Origin: 70-18 sp041691815 | GTDB taxonomy: Bacteria; Pseudomonadota; Alphaproteobacteria; Acetobacterales; Acetobacteraceae | Reading direction: 5' to 3' | Assembly (NCBI GenBank): GCA_041691815.1 | Contig: JBEPTZ010000001.1 | Coordinates: 46,397-110,396, forward strand | Length of the DNA: 64,000 bases | Shown here: one piece after another, positions 30,654-39,828 of the stretch | How positions within the stretch are numbered: position 1 is the stretch's first letter | Layout: every line of letters begins with the position of its first letter | Notes under the pieces: generated by a model | What the model was told of the DNA's origin: nothing | What the model saw: the letters and a program-made list of their open reading frames with translations, nothing else | The model's database searches: none | Program-made: the position numbers and the translations under genes

Positions 30654-31727
30654 ATGGCAATACCGGGGAGCATGCAGGCGCCGCCGCGCGTCAGCGTGCT
30701 GATGACCACCTATAGCGGCGCGCGACTGATCGCCGAGAGCATCGACAGCGTCCTGGCGCAGAGTTTCGCCGATTTCGAGCTGCTGGTGGTCGATGACGCC
30801 TCCACCGACGATACCGCCCTGGTGCTGGCCGGCTACGCCGACCCGAGATTACGTATATTGCACAACGATCGGAATCTCGGCGTGGTCGGCGCCCGCAATC
30901 GCGGTTTTGCCGAGGCGCGCGGGGCCTATGTGGCGCCGATCGATCATGACGATATCTGGCTGCCGACGCGGCTGGCCGAGGGCGTGGCGCGGCTCGATGC
31001 CGACCCGGCGACGGTGCTGGTGGGAACCAGGATTTGCTACCTGATCGATGGCCGCCGGATACCGGAGCCGATGCAGGCCGCGATCAGTCCGCTGCTGCTG
31101 CACTGGATGCTGTTCATGGATTGTCCGCTGACCTATTCGACGCTGCTGTTTCGCCGCGCGGCGGCACAACGGCCGGATGGCACCCTGATGCGCCCGGATC
31201 TCAGCTATGCCGACGACTACGACCTGCTGCTGCGCATGGCGCTGCTGGGGCGGGTGGCGGTGCTGGACAGCGTGCTGACGCTGTATCGCGTGCATGCCGG
31301 CAACACCACACGCTCGGTGGCGGCGGACATGTATCGCCATGCGGTGCAGGCGCTCGGCGAGCATCTGGCGGGCCTGATGGGCGCGGAGGCCGGCGAGGGT
31401 GCGGCGCTGCTGGTCTGGCATGTCGGGCGACGCCGGGCGGCGGCCGACCGCGCAACCCTGCGGCGGCTCGGCCTGCTGCTGCAGCGGTTGCAGGAGGCGT
31501 TCGTCGCCGCCTACCGGCCGGAACCGGCCGACCTGGAGGCGATCGAAGCCTATACCAGGCACTGCTACTGGCGGGTGCTGCGCGCCAGCCTGCGCAGCGG
31601 CCGGGTCTGGATGCTGGGTGGCGGCGCGGGGTGGGCGCCGCCGGGCGACCTTGCCGCCTCGCTCGCCGTCGGGTTGCTGCGGCTGCCGCTGCGGCTGCTG
31701 CGCCGCGACGAGGCCAGGCCGGAATGA
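30654..31727 (+). CDS. Glycosyltransferase family 2
   Basis: A 357-residue GT-A enzyme. The N-terminal domain shows RVSVLMTTYSGARLIAESI, VVDDASTDDT (nucleotide binding) and the metal-binding PIDHDDIW (the DxD equivalent) near residue 100; YADDYDLLLRMALLG near 185 matches the ED-type acceptor region. The C-terminal 130 residues are Arg/Leu-rich, without clear membrane helices. It is 18 bp after the esterase and on the same strand, so probably in the same transcript. Sugar donor and acceptor are unknown. Confidence 0.87.
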   Translation: MAIPGSMQAPPRVSVLMTTYSGARLIAESIDSVLAQSFADFELLVVDDASTDDTALVLAGYADPRLRILHNDRNLGVVGARNRGFAEARGAYVAPIDHDDIWLPTRLAEGVARLDADPATVLVGTRICYLIDGRRIPEPMQAAISPLLLHWMLFMDCPLTYSTLLFRRAAAQRPDGTLMRPDLSYADDYDLLLRMALLGRVAVLDSVLTLYRVHAGNTTRSVAADMYRHAVQALGEHLAGLMGAEAGEGAALLVWHVGRRRAAADRATLRRLGLLLQRLQEAFVAAYRPEPADLEAIEAYTRHCYWRVLRASLRSGRVWMLGGGAGWAPPGDLAASLAVGLLRLPLRLLRRDEARPE

Positions 31728-31771
31728 CCGCCTCGGCGCGCCGGGCTGATCGCCCCTGCGATGGCAAGGCG

Positions 31772-32953
31772 CTAGGTCTTGATCAGCTTGATCCGCTTGC
31801 CGTTCACCCCGAGCGCGATGCCGCCGGCCTTCAGGGCCTGGGCGTCGGCGCCGAAAATCTCGGCGCGCCAGCCCTGCACCGCCTGGATGTCCGGCGCGTC
31901 CTCGGTGGCCAGGCGGTCGATGTCCTCGCTGTTGGCGACCAGCTTGGGGGCAACGTTGTGCTGCTCGCATTTGGCGGCGAGCAGCACTTTCAGCAGCGCC
32001 ACCAGCGCCGGGGACGGGCGGGGGCCATCGCGATGGGCGGGCGCCGGCGGCAGGGCCGCTTCCGGCAGGGTCTTGGCCTCGGCGATGGCGGCGAGCAGGC
32101 CGGCGCCCATGCGGCCCTCGGCGAAACCGCGGGTGACGCCGCGGGCGCGGGCGAGCTGTTCGGCGTCATCGGGGGCGACGGCGGCGATCTCCAGCAACGC
32201 CTCGTCCTTCAGCATGCGGCTGCGCGGGATGTTGCTGCGCTGCGCCTCGCGCTCGCGCCAGGCGGCGATGGCGCGCAGCACGCCGAGCATGCGGCGGTTG
32301 GCGGTGCGCGGGCGCAGGCGTTCCCACATCGACTCCGGGTCGGGCTGGTAGGTGGCGGGGTTGGCGAGGATGGCCATCTCCTCGGCGACCCAGTCCATCC
32401 GGTTGTCCTGCTGCAGGCGGTCGCGGAGTTTCTCGTAGACCCGGCGCAGATGGGTGACGTCGGCGGCGGCATAGGTGACCTGGGCGGCGGAGAGCGGGCG
32501 GGCCGCCCAGTCGCTGAAGCGGTGCGACTTGTCGATATGGCCGCCGGTGCTGGCGGCAACCAGCGAGTCGTAGCCGACCTGGTCGCCGAAGCCGGCCACC
32601 ATCGCGGCGATCTGGGTGTCGAACAGCGGCTTCGGCACGTCACCGAACAGTTGCACGAAGATTTCGATGTCCTGCCTGGCGGCATGGAACACCTTGACGA
32701 CATTGGGATCGGCCAGCAATGCGCCGAGCGGGGCAAGGCTGAGGCCGGGGGCCAGGGCGTCGACCACCGCAACATCGGTGTCCGACGCGAGTTGCACCAC
32801 GCAGAGTTCGGGCCAATAGGTCCGCTCGCGCATGAACTCGGTGTCGACAGTCACGAAAGCCTCGGCGCGCAGGCGGGTGCACAGCGCGTCCAGGGCCTCG
32901 GTGGTGGTGATCAGCGTGGGGGACGGGAATTCCGTCCGGTTCTGGCGTGACAT
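31772..32953 (-). CDS. rnd: Ribonuclease D
   Basis: The 393-residue 3'-5' exoribonuclease acts in tRNA 3'-end maturation. DEDDy catalytic residues are seen: Asp and Glu in VTVDTEFMRERTYWPEL, Asp in FHAARQDIEIF, and Tyr/Asp in VTYAAADVTHL. HRDC-type helical regions follow (ATYQPDPESMWERL, LRAIAAWREREAQ). Start MSRQNRTEF at 32953 is 79 bp from the divergent corA ATG. Confidence 0.94.
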   Translation of the reverse strand: MSRQNRTEFPSPTLITTTEALDALCTRLRAEAFVTVDTEFMRERTYWPELCVVQLASDTDVAVVDALAPGLSLAPLGALLADPNVVKVFHAARQDIEIFVQLFGDVPKPLFDTQIAAMVAGFGDQVGYDSLVAASTGGHIDKSHRFSDWAARPLSAAQVTYAAADVTHLRRVYEKLRDRLQQDNRMDWVAEEMAILANPATYQPDPESMWERLRPRTANRRMLGVLRAIAAWREREAQRSNIPRSRMLKDEALLEIAAVAPDDAEQLARARGVTRGFAEGRMGAGLLAAIAEAKTLPEAALPPAPAHRDGPRPSPALVALLKVLLAAKCEQHNVAPKLVANSEDIDRLATEDAPDIQAVQGWRAEIFGADAQALKAGGIALGVNGKRIKLIKT

Positions 32954-33032
32954 GTTACAGCTAATACACGCAGGATGCCGGCACCGGAAGTCACCACGCC
33001 GGCATTCGTTTTGTGGCTGGGAGTGACGCCGT

Positions 33033-33989
33033 ATGCTGTCTGTGCTGCCGATACCGACGGGCGACGCGCCCGATGCCGCTTCCGTGTGGATTGACCTGCT
33101 GCGGGCGGAGCCGGCCGAGGTCGCGCTGGTGGAGGCGCTGACCGGGCTGCATGTGCCGTTGCGCCCGGAGTTGGAGGAGATCGAGAGTTCCAGCCGGCTG
33201 GCCGAGCGGGATGGCGCGCTGTATCTCACCTATCCGGCGGCCAAGCGGGATGACAATGGCGAAACCCGGACGACGCCGGTGGGCTTCGTGCTGACCCGCG
33301 ACCGGCTGCTGACGGTGCGGTTCGACGAGATGCTGGGGTTCGACAGCTTCGCCGGGCGGTGCCGCAGCGGCGAGCGGCGGGCCGGCAACGGGATGGAGGC
33401 GTTCGTCGGTCTGTGCGAGGTGATCATCGATCGGCTGGCCGACGTGCTGGAGCGCGAGGGCGATGGGCTGGACCGCGCCTCGCACCGGATTTTCCGGCAT
33501 GGCGGCAAGGACGCGCCGCCGCCGCGCAAGGCCGACGCGGAGCTGCGGGCGGTGCTGCGCAATATCGGCCACGCCGGCGAACTGATCTCGAAAATCCGCG
33601 ACACGCTGCTGGGGTTGGGGCGGATGCTGCCCTACGTGCAGGTGATGGCGAAGGACTGGACACCGGCGGAACTGCGGCCGCGGCTGAAGACCATGCGGGC
33701 GGATATCCAGTCGCTGACCGACTACAACCTGCATCTGGCGAACAAGGTGCAATTCTTGCTGGATGCGACGCTGGGCTACATCAATATCGAGCAGAACAAC
33801 ATCATCCGGGTGCTGACGGTGGTCTCGGTGGTGGGAGTACCGCCGACGTTTGTCGCCAGCATGTACGGGATGAACTTCGAGGGTATGCCGGAATTGCATT
33901 GGCATTTCGGCTATGCCTATGCGTTGACCCTGATCCTGGTCAGTGCGGTATTGCCGCTGCTGTGGTTCCGCGTGCGAGGATGGCTATAA
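33033..33989 (+). CDS. CorA-family divalent cation transporter
   Basis: A 318-residue protein with the soluble alpha/beta domain first and two transmembrane helices at the C-terminus. The selectivity motif YGMNF (GMN) and the following periplasmic loop GMPELHW are intact at about 283-296. The long helix (LRPRLKTMRADIQSLTDYNL) is typical of the stalk. Family members carry Mg2+, Co2+ or Zn2+; the extended loop and divergence from CorA leave the ion open. GGGAG precedes ATG 33033. Confidence 0.9.
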   Translation: MLSVLPIPTGDAPDAASVWIDLLRAEPAEVALVEALTGLHVPLRPELEEIESSSRLAERDGALYLTYPAAKRDDNGETRTTPVGFVLTRDRLLTVRFDEMLGFDSFAGRCRSGERRAGNGMEAFVGLCEVIIDRLADVLEREGDGLDRASHRIFRHGGKDAPPPRKADAELRAVLRNIGHAGELISKIRDTLLGLGRMLPYVQVMAKDWTPAELRPRLKTMRADIQSLTDYNLHLANKVQFLLDATLGYINIEQNNIIRVLTVVSVVGVPPTFVASMYGMNFEGMPELHWHFGYAYALTLILVSAVLPLLWFRVRGWL

Positions 33990-34025
33990 CGCCAGCCAGC
34001 AGCGCACCGCCGGCAAATCCAGACC

Positions 34026-34079
34026 CCAAGGGATGAAAAGTTTTTTTGCTTCTTTTTGTTCACAAAAAGAAGGCCTTCC
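34026..34079. repeat. Half copy of the dispersed hairpin element (copy 3 of 9)
   Basis: Begins GGGATGAAAAGTTTTTTTG, followed by the hairpin CTTCTTTTTGTT/CACAAAAAGAAG and the boundary CTTCC at 34075-34079. The left hairpin and core are missing. It lies between corA and aspS, 66 bases before the aspS ATG. Confidence 0.85.
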
Positions 34080-34145
34080 TGCCGCCGCTTGACATGCGCC
34101 GGGCCGGCGGCTTGTCTGCCGCGCCTCTATTTCGGGACCAGTCAG

Positions 34146-35933
34146 ATGCATGCCTATCGCACTCATACCGCCGGCGCGTTGCGTGCCAGCGATGCCGGCC
34201 AGACCGCCCGCCTCTCCGGCTGGGTGCATTCCAAGCGCGACCATGGCGGCTTGCTGTTCATCGATGTTCGCGACCATTACGGGCTGACGCAATGCGTGTT
34301 CGCCGCCGGCAGTGCAGTGTTCGAGGCGGCCGAGAAGCTGCGGCCGGAGAGCGTGGTGACGGTGACCGGCGAGGTGGTGCTGCGCGACGGCACGACGATC
34401 AACCCGCGGCTGCCGACCGGGGAGATCGAGCTGCGAGTGGCGGACTTGGTGGTGCAGTCCACCGCCGATGTGCTGCCGATCCAGGTGGCGGGCGACGAGA
34501 AATACCCCGACGAGTTGCGGCTGAAATACCGCTTCATCGACCTCAGGCGCGAGAAGATGCAGCGCAACATCAAGCTGCGCGCCGGGGTGATCGCCTCGAT
34601 CCGCCGGCGGATGATCGACAGCGGCTTCACCGAGTTCCAGACCCCGATCCTGACCGCCTCCAGCCCCGAGGGGGCGCGCGACTTCCTGGTGCCGAGCCGC
34701 AATCACCCCGGCACCTTCTACGCGCTGCCGCAGGCGCCGCAGCAGTTCAAGCAGTTGGCGATGGTGGCGGGGTTCGACCGCTATTTCCAGATCGCGCCGT
34801 GCTTCCGCGACGAGGCGAGCCGGGCGGACCGCTCGCCGGGCGAGTTCTACCAGCTCGATTTCGAGATGAGCTTCGTCACCCAGGAGGACGTGTTCAACAC
34901 CATCGAACCGGTGATCGCCGGAGTGTTCGAGGAGTTCGCCGGCGGGCGCGGGGTGACCAAGCCGCCGTTTCCGCGGATTCCGTACGACCAGGCGCTGCTG
35001 GAATTCGGCAGCGACAAGCCGGACCTGCGCAACCCGATCCGCATCGCCGATGTGACCGCGCAGTTCGCCGGCTCCGGCTTCGGGCTGTTCGCCAAGATCG
35101 CCGCATCCGGCGGGATCGTACGGGCGATCCCGGCGCCAGGGGCGGGCAGCAACCCGCGCAGCTTCTTCGACAAGCTGAACGAATGGGCCCGCGAGCAGGG
35201 CGCCGGCGGGCTGGGCTACATCCAGTTCGAGGCGGAAGGGCCGAAGGGGCCGATCGCGCGCAACCTGGAAGCCGAGCGCGCCGAGGCAATCCGCGCGGCG
35301 TGCGGGCTGCAACCGGGCGACGCGGTGTTCTTCGCCGCCGGCAAGCCGGATGAGGCGCCAAAATTCGCCGGCCAGGTGCGCACCAAACTGGGCCAGGAAC
35401 TGGGGCTGATCGCCGAGGGTGACTTCCGCTTCTGCTGGATCACCGATTTTCCGATGTACGAATTGAACGAGGAAACCGGGCAGGTGGATTTCAGCCACAA
35501 CCCGTTCAGCATGCCGCAGGGTGGCATGGAGGCGCTGAACGGCCAGGACCCGCTGACCATCAAGGCCTATCAGTACGACATCGTCTGCAACGGCATCGAG
35601 CTATCGTCCGGCGCCATCCGCAACCATCGGCCGGACATCATGATCCGCGCGTTCGAGATCGCCGGCTACCCGGAATCCGAGGTGGAGGCACGGTTCGGCG
35701 GCATGCTGGCGGCGTTCCGCTACGGCGCACCCCCGCATGGCGGCTCGGCGCCGGGGATCGACCGCATCGTGATGCTGCTGGCCGATGAGCCGAATATCCG
35801 CGAGGTGATCCTGTTCCCGCTCAACCAGCAGGGCCAGGATCTGATGATGGGCGCGCCGGCGCCGGTGCCGGCGGCGCGGCTGAAGGAGTTGTCGCTGAAG
35901 CTGGATTTGGCGCCGAAGGTCAAGAAAGAATAG
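34146..35933 (+). CDS. aspS: Aspartyl-tRNA synthetase (bacterial type)
   Basis: The 595-residue class II synthetase. It has the N-terminal OB anticodon-binding domain (ARLSGWVHSKRDHGGLLFIDVRD), class II motif 2 (FRDEASRADRSPGEFYQLDFEMSF), a bacterial GAD insertion (about residues 300-410) and C-terminal motif 3 (PPHGGSAPGIDRIVMLL). Length is normal for bacterial AspRS. The ATG at 34146 (MHAYRTH) follows the half element. A full element starts immediately after its TAG. Confidence 0.97.
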   Translation: MHAYRTHTAGALRASDAGQTARLSGWVHSKRDHGGLLFIDVRDHYGLTQCVFAAGSAVFEAAEKLRPESVVTVTGEVVLRDGTTINPRLPTGEIELRVADLVVQSTADVLPIQVAGDEKYPDELRLKYRFIDLRREKMQRNIKLRAGVIASIRRRMIDSGFTEFQTPILTASSPEGARDFLVPSRNHPGTFYALPQAPQQFKQLAMVAGFDRYFQIAPCFRDEASRADRSPGEFYQLDFEMSFVTQEDVFNTIEPVIAGVFEEFAGGRGVTKPPFPRIPYDQALLEFGSDKPDLRNPIRIADVTAQFAGSGFGLFAKIAASGGIVRAIPAPGAGSNPRSFFDKLNEWAREQGAGGLGYIQFEAEGPKGPIARNLEAERAEAIRAACGLQPGDAVFFAAGKPDEAPKFAGQVRTKLGQELGLIAEGDFRFCWITDFPMYELNEETGQVDFSHNPFSMPQGGMEALNGQDPLTIKAYQYDIVCNGIELSSGAIRNHRPDIMIRAFEIAGYPESEVEARFGGMLAAFRYGAPPHGGSAPGIDRIVMLLADEPNIREVILFPLNQQGQDLMMGAPAPVPAARLKELSLKLDLAPKVKKE

Positions 35934-36073
35934 GGCTTTTTTTTGTAAAAAAGAAGCAAAAAACTTTTTTGTTCGCCTTGCAACATTGGAATTGTGGAGA
36001 CTCCGGATTCTCCACATCTCCAATGGATAGAAAGTTTTTTTGCTTCTTTTTGTTCACAAAAAGAATATCTTCC
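35934..36073. repeat. Full dispersed hairpin element (copy 4 of 9), between convergent genes
   Basis: Fills the whole 140-bp gap between the aspS TAG (35931-35933) and the TAA (36074-36076) of the converging dioxygenase. The core carries nested stems: CATTGGA/TCCAATG outside and GTGGAGA/TTCTCCAC inside. These are flanked by CAAAAAACTTTTTTG on the left and AAAGTTTTTTTG plus TTCTTTTTG/CACAAAAAGAA on the right. It would terminate transcription from both sides. Confidence 0.9.
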
Positions 36074-37075
36074 TTACCCCAAACGATCCAATAAACCCTG
36101 GGCGCGCTGCCGGCGGGCGGGATCGGCGTCGCGGGCGACGATGCGTTGCAGCACGCTGGCGGCGCGCGGGTCGCCGGACTCGGCGAGTTCGAACGCCAGC
36201 GCGTCGCGCTTGTGGAACCATTGCGGGTCGAACGCTTTCGGCGTCAGCGGCAGGCGGCGCCAGTAATATTGCAGGCTGGTGTCCTGCCAGCCGGCGTAGA
36301 CCTCCTCCCAGCTGAGTGGCTGGCCGTCCGGGTTGGCGTTGTCCGGGCAGAACGGGTCGGCGACGCGCTGGAAGCGGACATCCATTGACATGCGCAGGCG
36401 CTCGGCGCGGTTCGGCAGCCCCTTGTGGACGGTCATCGAGTGGAAGATCAGCACGTCGCCGGCGCGCATTGGCCCTGAGTGCCAGCGGCCTTCCAGTGGG
36501 TCGGTGATCTCGATGCCGCCGGCACCGGCAGCGATCTGGAAGTCGTAGACGCCGTCCTGATGGGTGCCGGCGGCGATCTGCAGCGGGCCGAGTTCGAGCG
36601 GGCAGTCAAGCAGCGGGAACCAGGCGGTGTAGACTTCCTCGGTGCCCTGGACGTTGGGGAAATCCTGGTGCGCCTTGGTGGTGAATTCCTCGCGATGCGG
36701 GAAGATGTTGCGCATCAGCACGCGCGGGTGTGGAAACACCGGCCCTCCGAGCAGGCGGGTGAAGAAGCCGGTGAGCGCCTGGTGGTGCTTGAGCGCGTGG
36801 TAGGCCTCCAGGCGGTTGATGCGGCGGAGGACTTCCAGATAGCGCGGCTGCGGGTCGACGCAGAAGCCGGCCGGGTCGGCGATGGCTGCTTCCAGCGGGG
36901 CATCGGCGCGCAGCCAGCCGGCGTCGCGGGCAATGGCGGCGATCTGGCGTTGCAGGGCGGCGATTTCGGCGGCCGGAAGCAGGTTGCGCAGCAGCAGATA
37001 GCCGTCGCGGTGCATCCGGGCGGTGAGCGCGGCGGTGTCGTCGCTGATTGCGGTCGAGTCGATGAAGTCCTGCAT
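36074..37075 (-). CDS. Phytanoyl-CoA dioxygenase (PhyH) family protein
   Basis: A 333-residue Fe(II)/2-oxoglutarate-dependent oxygenase-like protein. The facial triad is suggested by HQD in KAHQDFPNVQG and the distal His in FHSMTVHKGLPNRAE, with the downstream Arg binding 2-oxoglutarate. GDVLIFHS is typical of the PhyH family, which hydroxylates diverse small molecules; substrate unknown. ATG 37075 (MQDFIDSTA) was chosen. The gene is 49 bp downstream of the second peptide transporter operon, on the same strand. Confidence 0.85.
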   Translation of the reverse strand: MQDFIDSTAISDDTAALTARMHRDGYLLLRNLLPAAEIAALQRQIAAIARDAGWLRADAPLEAAIADPAGFCVDPQPRYLEVLRRINRLEAYHALKHHQALTGFFTRLLGGPVFPHPRVLMRNIFPHREEFTTKAHQDFPNVQGTEEVYTAWFPLLDCPLELGPLQIAAGTHQDGVYDFQIAAGAGGIEITDPLEGRWHSGPMRAGDVLIFHSMTVHKGLPNRAERLRMSMDVRFQRVADPFCPDNANPDGQPLSWEEVYAGWQDTSLQYYWRRLPLTPKAFDPQWFHKRDALAFELAESGDPRAASVLQRIVARDADPARRQRAQGLLDRLG

Positions 37076-37124
37076 GGACGGCTCCCTCCGATGCGGCATG
37101 GCATGCGGCTGTGTTGGGGCGAGC

Positions 37125-38084
37125 CTAGCGCGGCAACGACCGTGGCGGAAGGACCGGCGCCGGCTCGGCGAGATGGCACGCCGCCCGGTGCCCCGGCACG
37201 ATTTCGCGCAGTTCCGGCGCGATAGCACAGCGCTCGACGGCGATCGGGCAGCGGGCGCGGAACGGGCAGCCAGGCTGGTCCTGGGCTTCCGGCGGGCGCG
37301 GCGGGGTGGTGCGCGGGCGGTCGGGGTCTGGGATCGGCGTCGCGGCGCGCAGGGCCTGGGTGTAGGGGTGGCGGGGCGTATCCATCACCCGCGCCGTCGG
37401 GCCGATTTCCACGACGCGGCCGCGATACAGTACGGCGACCCGCTGGGTGACGGCGCGGACCACGCCGAGATCGTGGGTGATGAACAGGCTGGCCAGCGCG
37501 TGCTCGGCGGCGAGGTCGGCGAACAGCCGCAGGATTTGCGCCCGCACCGAGACATCGAGCGCCGAGACTGGCTCATCAGCGACCAGCAGCGAGGGCGACG
37601 ACGCCAATGCGCGGGCGATGCCGACGCGTTGGCGCTGGCCGCCAGAGAGCGCGTTCGGCAGGCGGGCGAAGAAGGTCTCCGGCGCCAGGCCGACGCGGGC
37701 GAACAGTGCGCGGGCCTCGGTTTCCGCGGCGGTGGCTGAGAGGCGACGGTTCCAGCGCAGCGGCAGCAGCACGCTCTGGCCCACCGGGCGGCGCGGGTTC
37801 AGCGCCGCGGCGCTGTCCTGGAACACCATCTGGATCAGCTTGTGCGGGCCGCCGAGTGGCGCGCCGTTGAACCGGATGCTGCCGGAACTCGCCGGCAACA
37901 GCCCCACCAGCAGGCGGCCGAGCGTGGTCTTGCCGCTGCCGCTTTCGCCGACCAACCCGAGGGATTCGCCGGCGGCGATCGACAGCGACACGCCTGCCAC
38001 CGCATGCAGCATACGCGGGCGGGCGAACAGCGGACCAGGCAGGCGGAAGCTGCGGGTAAGATCGGTGGCTTCCAGCAGGATCAT
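37125..38084 (-). CDS. Peptide-type ABC transporter, second ATPase (OppF/DppF-like)
   Basis: 319 residues with Walker A GESGSGKT, Q-loop MVFQDSAAALNPR, signature LSGGQRQR, Walker B LVADEPVSALD, H-loop FITHDLGVV and the oligopeptide C-terminal domain GCPFRARCPIAVERC. ATGA overlap with the first ATPase. It is the last transporter gene of the operon M20-SBP-[element]-B-C-D-F. Confidence 0.93.
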   Translation of the reverse strand: MILLEATDLTRSFRLPGPLFARPRMLHAVAGVSLSIAAGESLGLVGESGSGKTTLGRLLVGLLPASSGSIRFNGAPLGGPHKLIQMVFQDSAAALNPRRPVGQSVLLPLRWNRRLSATAAETEARALFARVGLAPETFFARLPNALSGGQRQRVGIARALASSPSLLVADEPVSALDVSVRAQILRLFADLAAEHALASLFITHDLGVVRAVTQRVAVLYRGRVVEIGPTARVMDTPRHPYTQALRAATPIPDPDRPRTTPPRPPEAQDQPGCPFRARCPIAVERCAIAPELREIVPGHRAACHLAEPAPVLPPRSLPR

Positions 38085-39037
38085 GGCCGGCTCCAGGCGC
38101 CGGAGGCCGCCTCGTCCACGTGCCAGCAGGCGACGCCGTCGCTGAACGGCGGCACCTCGGTGAAGCACCGGCCGGCGGCGAGCGGGCAGCGCGGGTGGAA
38201 GCGGCAGCCGGCCGGCATCGCGTGGGCCGGCGGCACACTGCCCTCCATCGCGAACGGGACGCTGTCACGCCCAGGATCAAGCACGCTGGCCAGCAGGCCC
38301 TGGGTGTAGGGGTGGCGGGGGGCACGGAACAGCGATCTGGCGCCCGACTGCTCGACGATCCGCCCGGCATACATCACCGCGACCCGGTCGCAGGTTTCCG
38401 CCACCACGCCGAGATCATGGGTGATCAGCAGCACCCCGAGGCCGCGCTCGGCGGCGGCGCGGCGCAGCAGGTCGAGGATGCCGGCCTGGACGGTGACATC
38501 GAGCGCCGTGGTCGGCTCGTCAGCGATCAGCACCGAGGGCTCCATCGCCAGTGCCGCGGCGATCAGCACCCGCTGGCGCTGGCCGCCGGAGAGTTCGTGC
38601 GGGAAGCGGGCGGCGGCCGAGGCCGGCAGGTCGACACGCGCCAGAAGTGTCGCCACACGCTCGGGCATCCGGTCGGTGACGCCGTGCACGCGCATCGACT
38701 CGGCGATATGGCGGCCGGCGGTCAGCAGCGGGTCCAGATAGCTCGACGGGTCCTGGAAGATCATGCCGACCCGCCGGCCACGGATGGCGCGCCGTGCCGC
38801 CGGCGACAGGGTGGCAAGATCGACGCCGTCCACCCGCACCTGCCCGGCGGAGATGTGGATATACGGCGCCGGGAACAAGCCAAGGATGGCATGCGCGGTC
38901 ATCGATTTGCCGGAGCCGGATTCGCCCACCAGCCCCAGCGTCTCGCCGGCGGCCAGCGCCAGCGACACATCCTCGACCAGCGCGGTGCCGTCGCGCAGCG
39001 CCACCGTCAGCCCGTCGATTTCCAGCAGCGCACTCAT
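38081..39037 (-). CDS. Peptide-type ABC transporter, first ATPase (OppD/DppD-like)
   Basis: 318 residues: Walker A GESGSGKS, Q-loop MIFQDPSSYLDP, signature LSGGQRQRV, Walker B VLIADEPTTALD, H-loop LITHDLGVV, and C-terminal GCRFHPRCPLAAGRC. The ATG 39037 overlaps the permease stop by 4 bp. Confidence 0.93.
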   Translation of the reverse strand: MSALLEIDGLTVALRDGTALVEDVSLALAAGETLGLVGESGSGKSMTAHAILGLFPAPYIHISAGQVRVDGVDLATLSPAARRAIRGRRVGMIFQDPSSYLDPLLTAGRHIAESMRVHGVTDRMPERVATLLARVDLPASAAARFPHELSGGQRQRVLIAAALAMEPSVLIADEPTTALDVTVQAGILDLLRRAAAERGLGVLLITHDLGVVAETCDRVAVMYAGRIVEQSGARSLFRAPRHPYTQGLLASVLDPGRDSVPFAMEGSVPPAHAMPAGCRFHPRCPLAAGRCFTEVPPFSDGVACWHVDEAASGAWSRP

Positions 39038-39828
39038 CCCCCGCGCGGGTCCAGCGCCGCGGCAGCCCGGTCGCCCAGCGCGTTGAACATCAGCACGGTG
39101 ATGCCGATCGCCAGCCCGGGAAACACCGACATCCACCAGGCAGAGCGCAGATATTGCTGCGCCTCGTTCAGCATCGCGCCCCAGGAGGCGAGGTTGGGGT
39201 CGCCGAGGCCGAAGAAGCCCAATCCGGCCTCCAGCAAAATGGCGGTGGCGACATCCAGCGCCGCCAGCACCAGCACCGGGCCGGCGATTTGCGGCAGCAC
39301 CTCGCGCAGCACGATCAGCGGCGCCGGCATGCCGCCGAGCCTGGCAGCATCAACGAACGCGGCGCCACGCAAGGCAGAAATTTCGGCGCGCACCACGCGG
39401 GCGGTCTGCGGCCAGCCAAGCACGGCGATCACCAGGATCACCTTGCCGATGCCCGGCCCGGCGATGGCGATCACAATCAGCGCCAGCACGAAGCGCGGCA
39501 GCGTCTGGAAGAACTCCGAAATCCGCATCACCACCGCATCCGCCCAGCCGCCCAGCCAGCCGGCGGTGGCACCTGCCAGCACGCCGAGCAGCAGCGACAC
39601 GCCCGACGACGCCAGCCCCACCGCCAGGGAGACCCGGCTGCCATGGATCAGCATCGCCAGCATGTCGCGCCCCAGATCGTCGGTGCCGAGCAGGTGGCCG
39701 ACGCTGCCCGGCGGCAGCAGCGCATCCGCCGAGCCGGCCAGCGGATCGCCCGGCGACAGCAACGACGCCCCCAGCGCCAGCGCAATCAGCAACACCACCC
39801 CGACCAGCGGCAACGGCGCCCGGCGCAT
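39034..39828 (-). CDS. Peptide-type ABC transporter permease (OppC/DppC-like)
   Basis: A 264-residue inner-membrane permease. VGHLLGTDDLGRDMLAMLI is the DppC periplasmic signature; the ATPase-contact loop is AFVDAARLGGMPAPLIVLREVL. It lacks the longer N-terminal cytoplasmic segment of many OppC proteins and starts directly before the first membrane helix. The start overlaps the upstream permease stop by one base (TGATG). Confidence 0.92.
   Translation of the reverse strand: MRRAPLPLVGVVLLIALALGASLLSPGDPLAGSADALLPPGSVGHLLGTDDLGRDMLAMLIHGSRVSLAVGLASSGVSLLLGVLAGATAGWLGGWADAVVMRISEFFQTLPRFVLALIVIAIAGPGIGKVILVIAVLGWPQTARVVRAEISALRGAAFVDAARLGGMPAPLIVLREVLPQIAGPVLVLAALDVATAILLEAGLGFFGLGDPNLASWGAMLNEAQQYLRSAWWMSVFPGLAIGITVLMFNALGDRAAAALDPRGG

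Noticed and set aside
34056..34145. N-terminal extension of AspS beginning inside the hairpin element
   Set aside because: The extra residues derive from the repeat and are not in AspRS; ATG 34146 gives the normal N-terminus. Similar Lys/Phe-rich extensions on RsmD, HyfI, the OppB-like permease and the trmJ-like gene were trimmed for the same reason.
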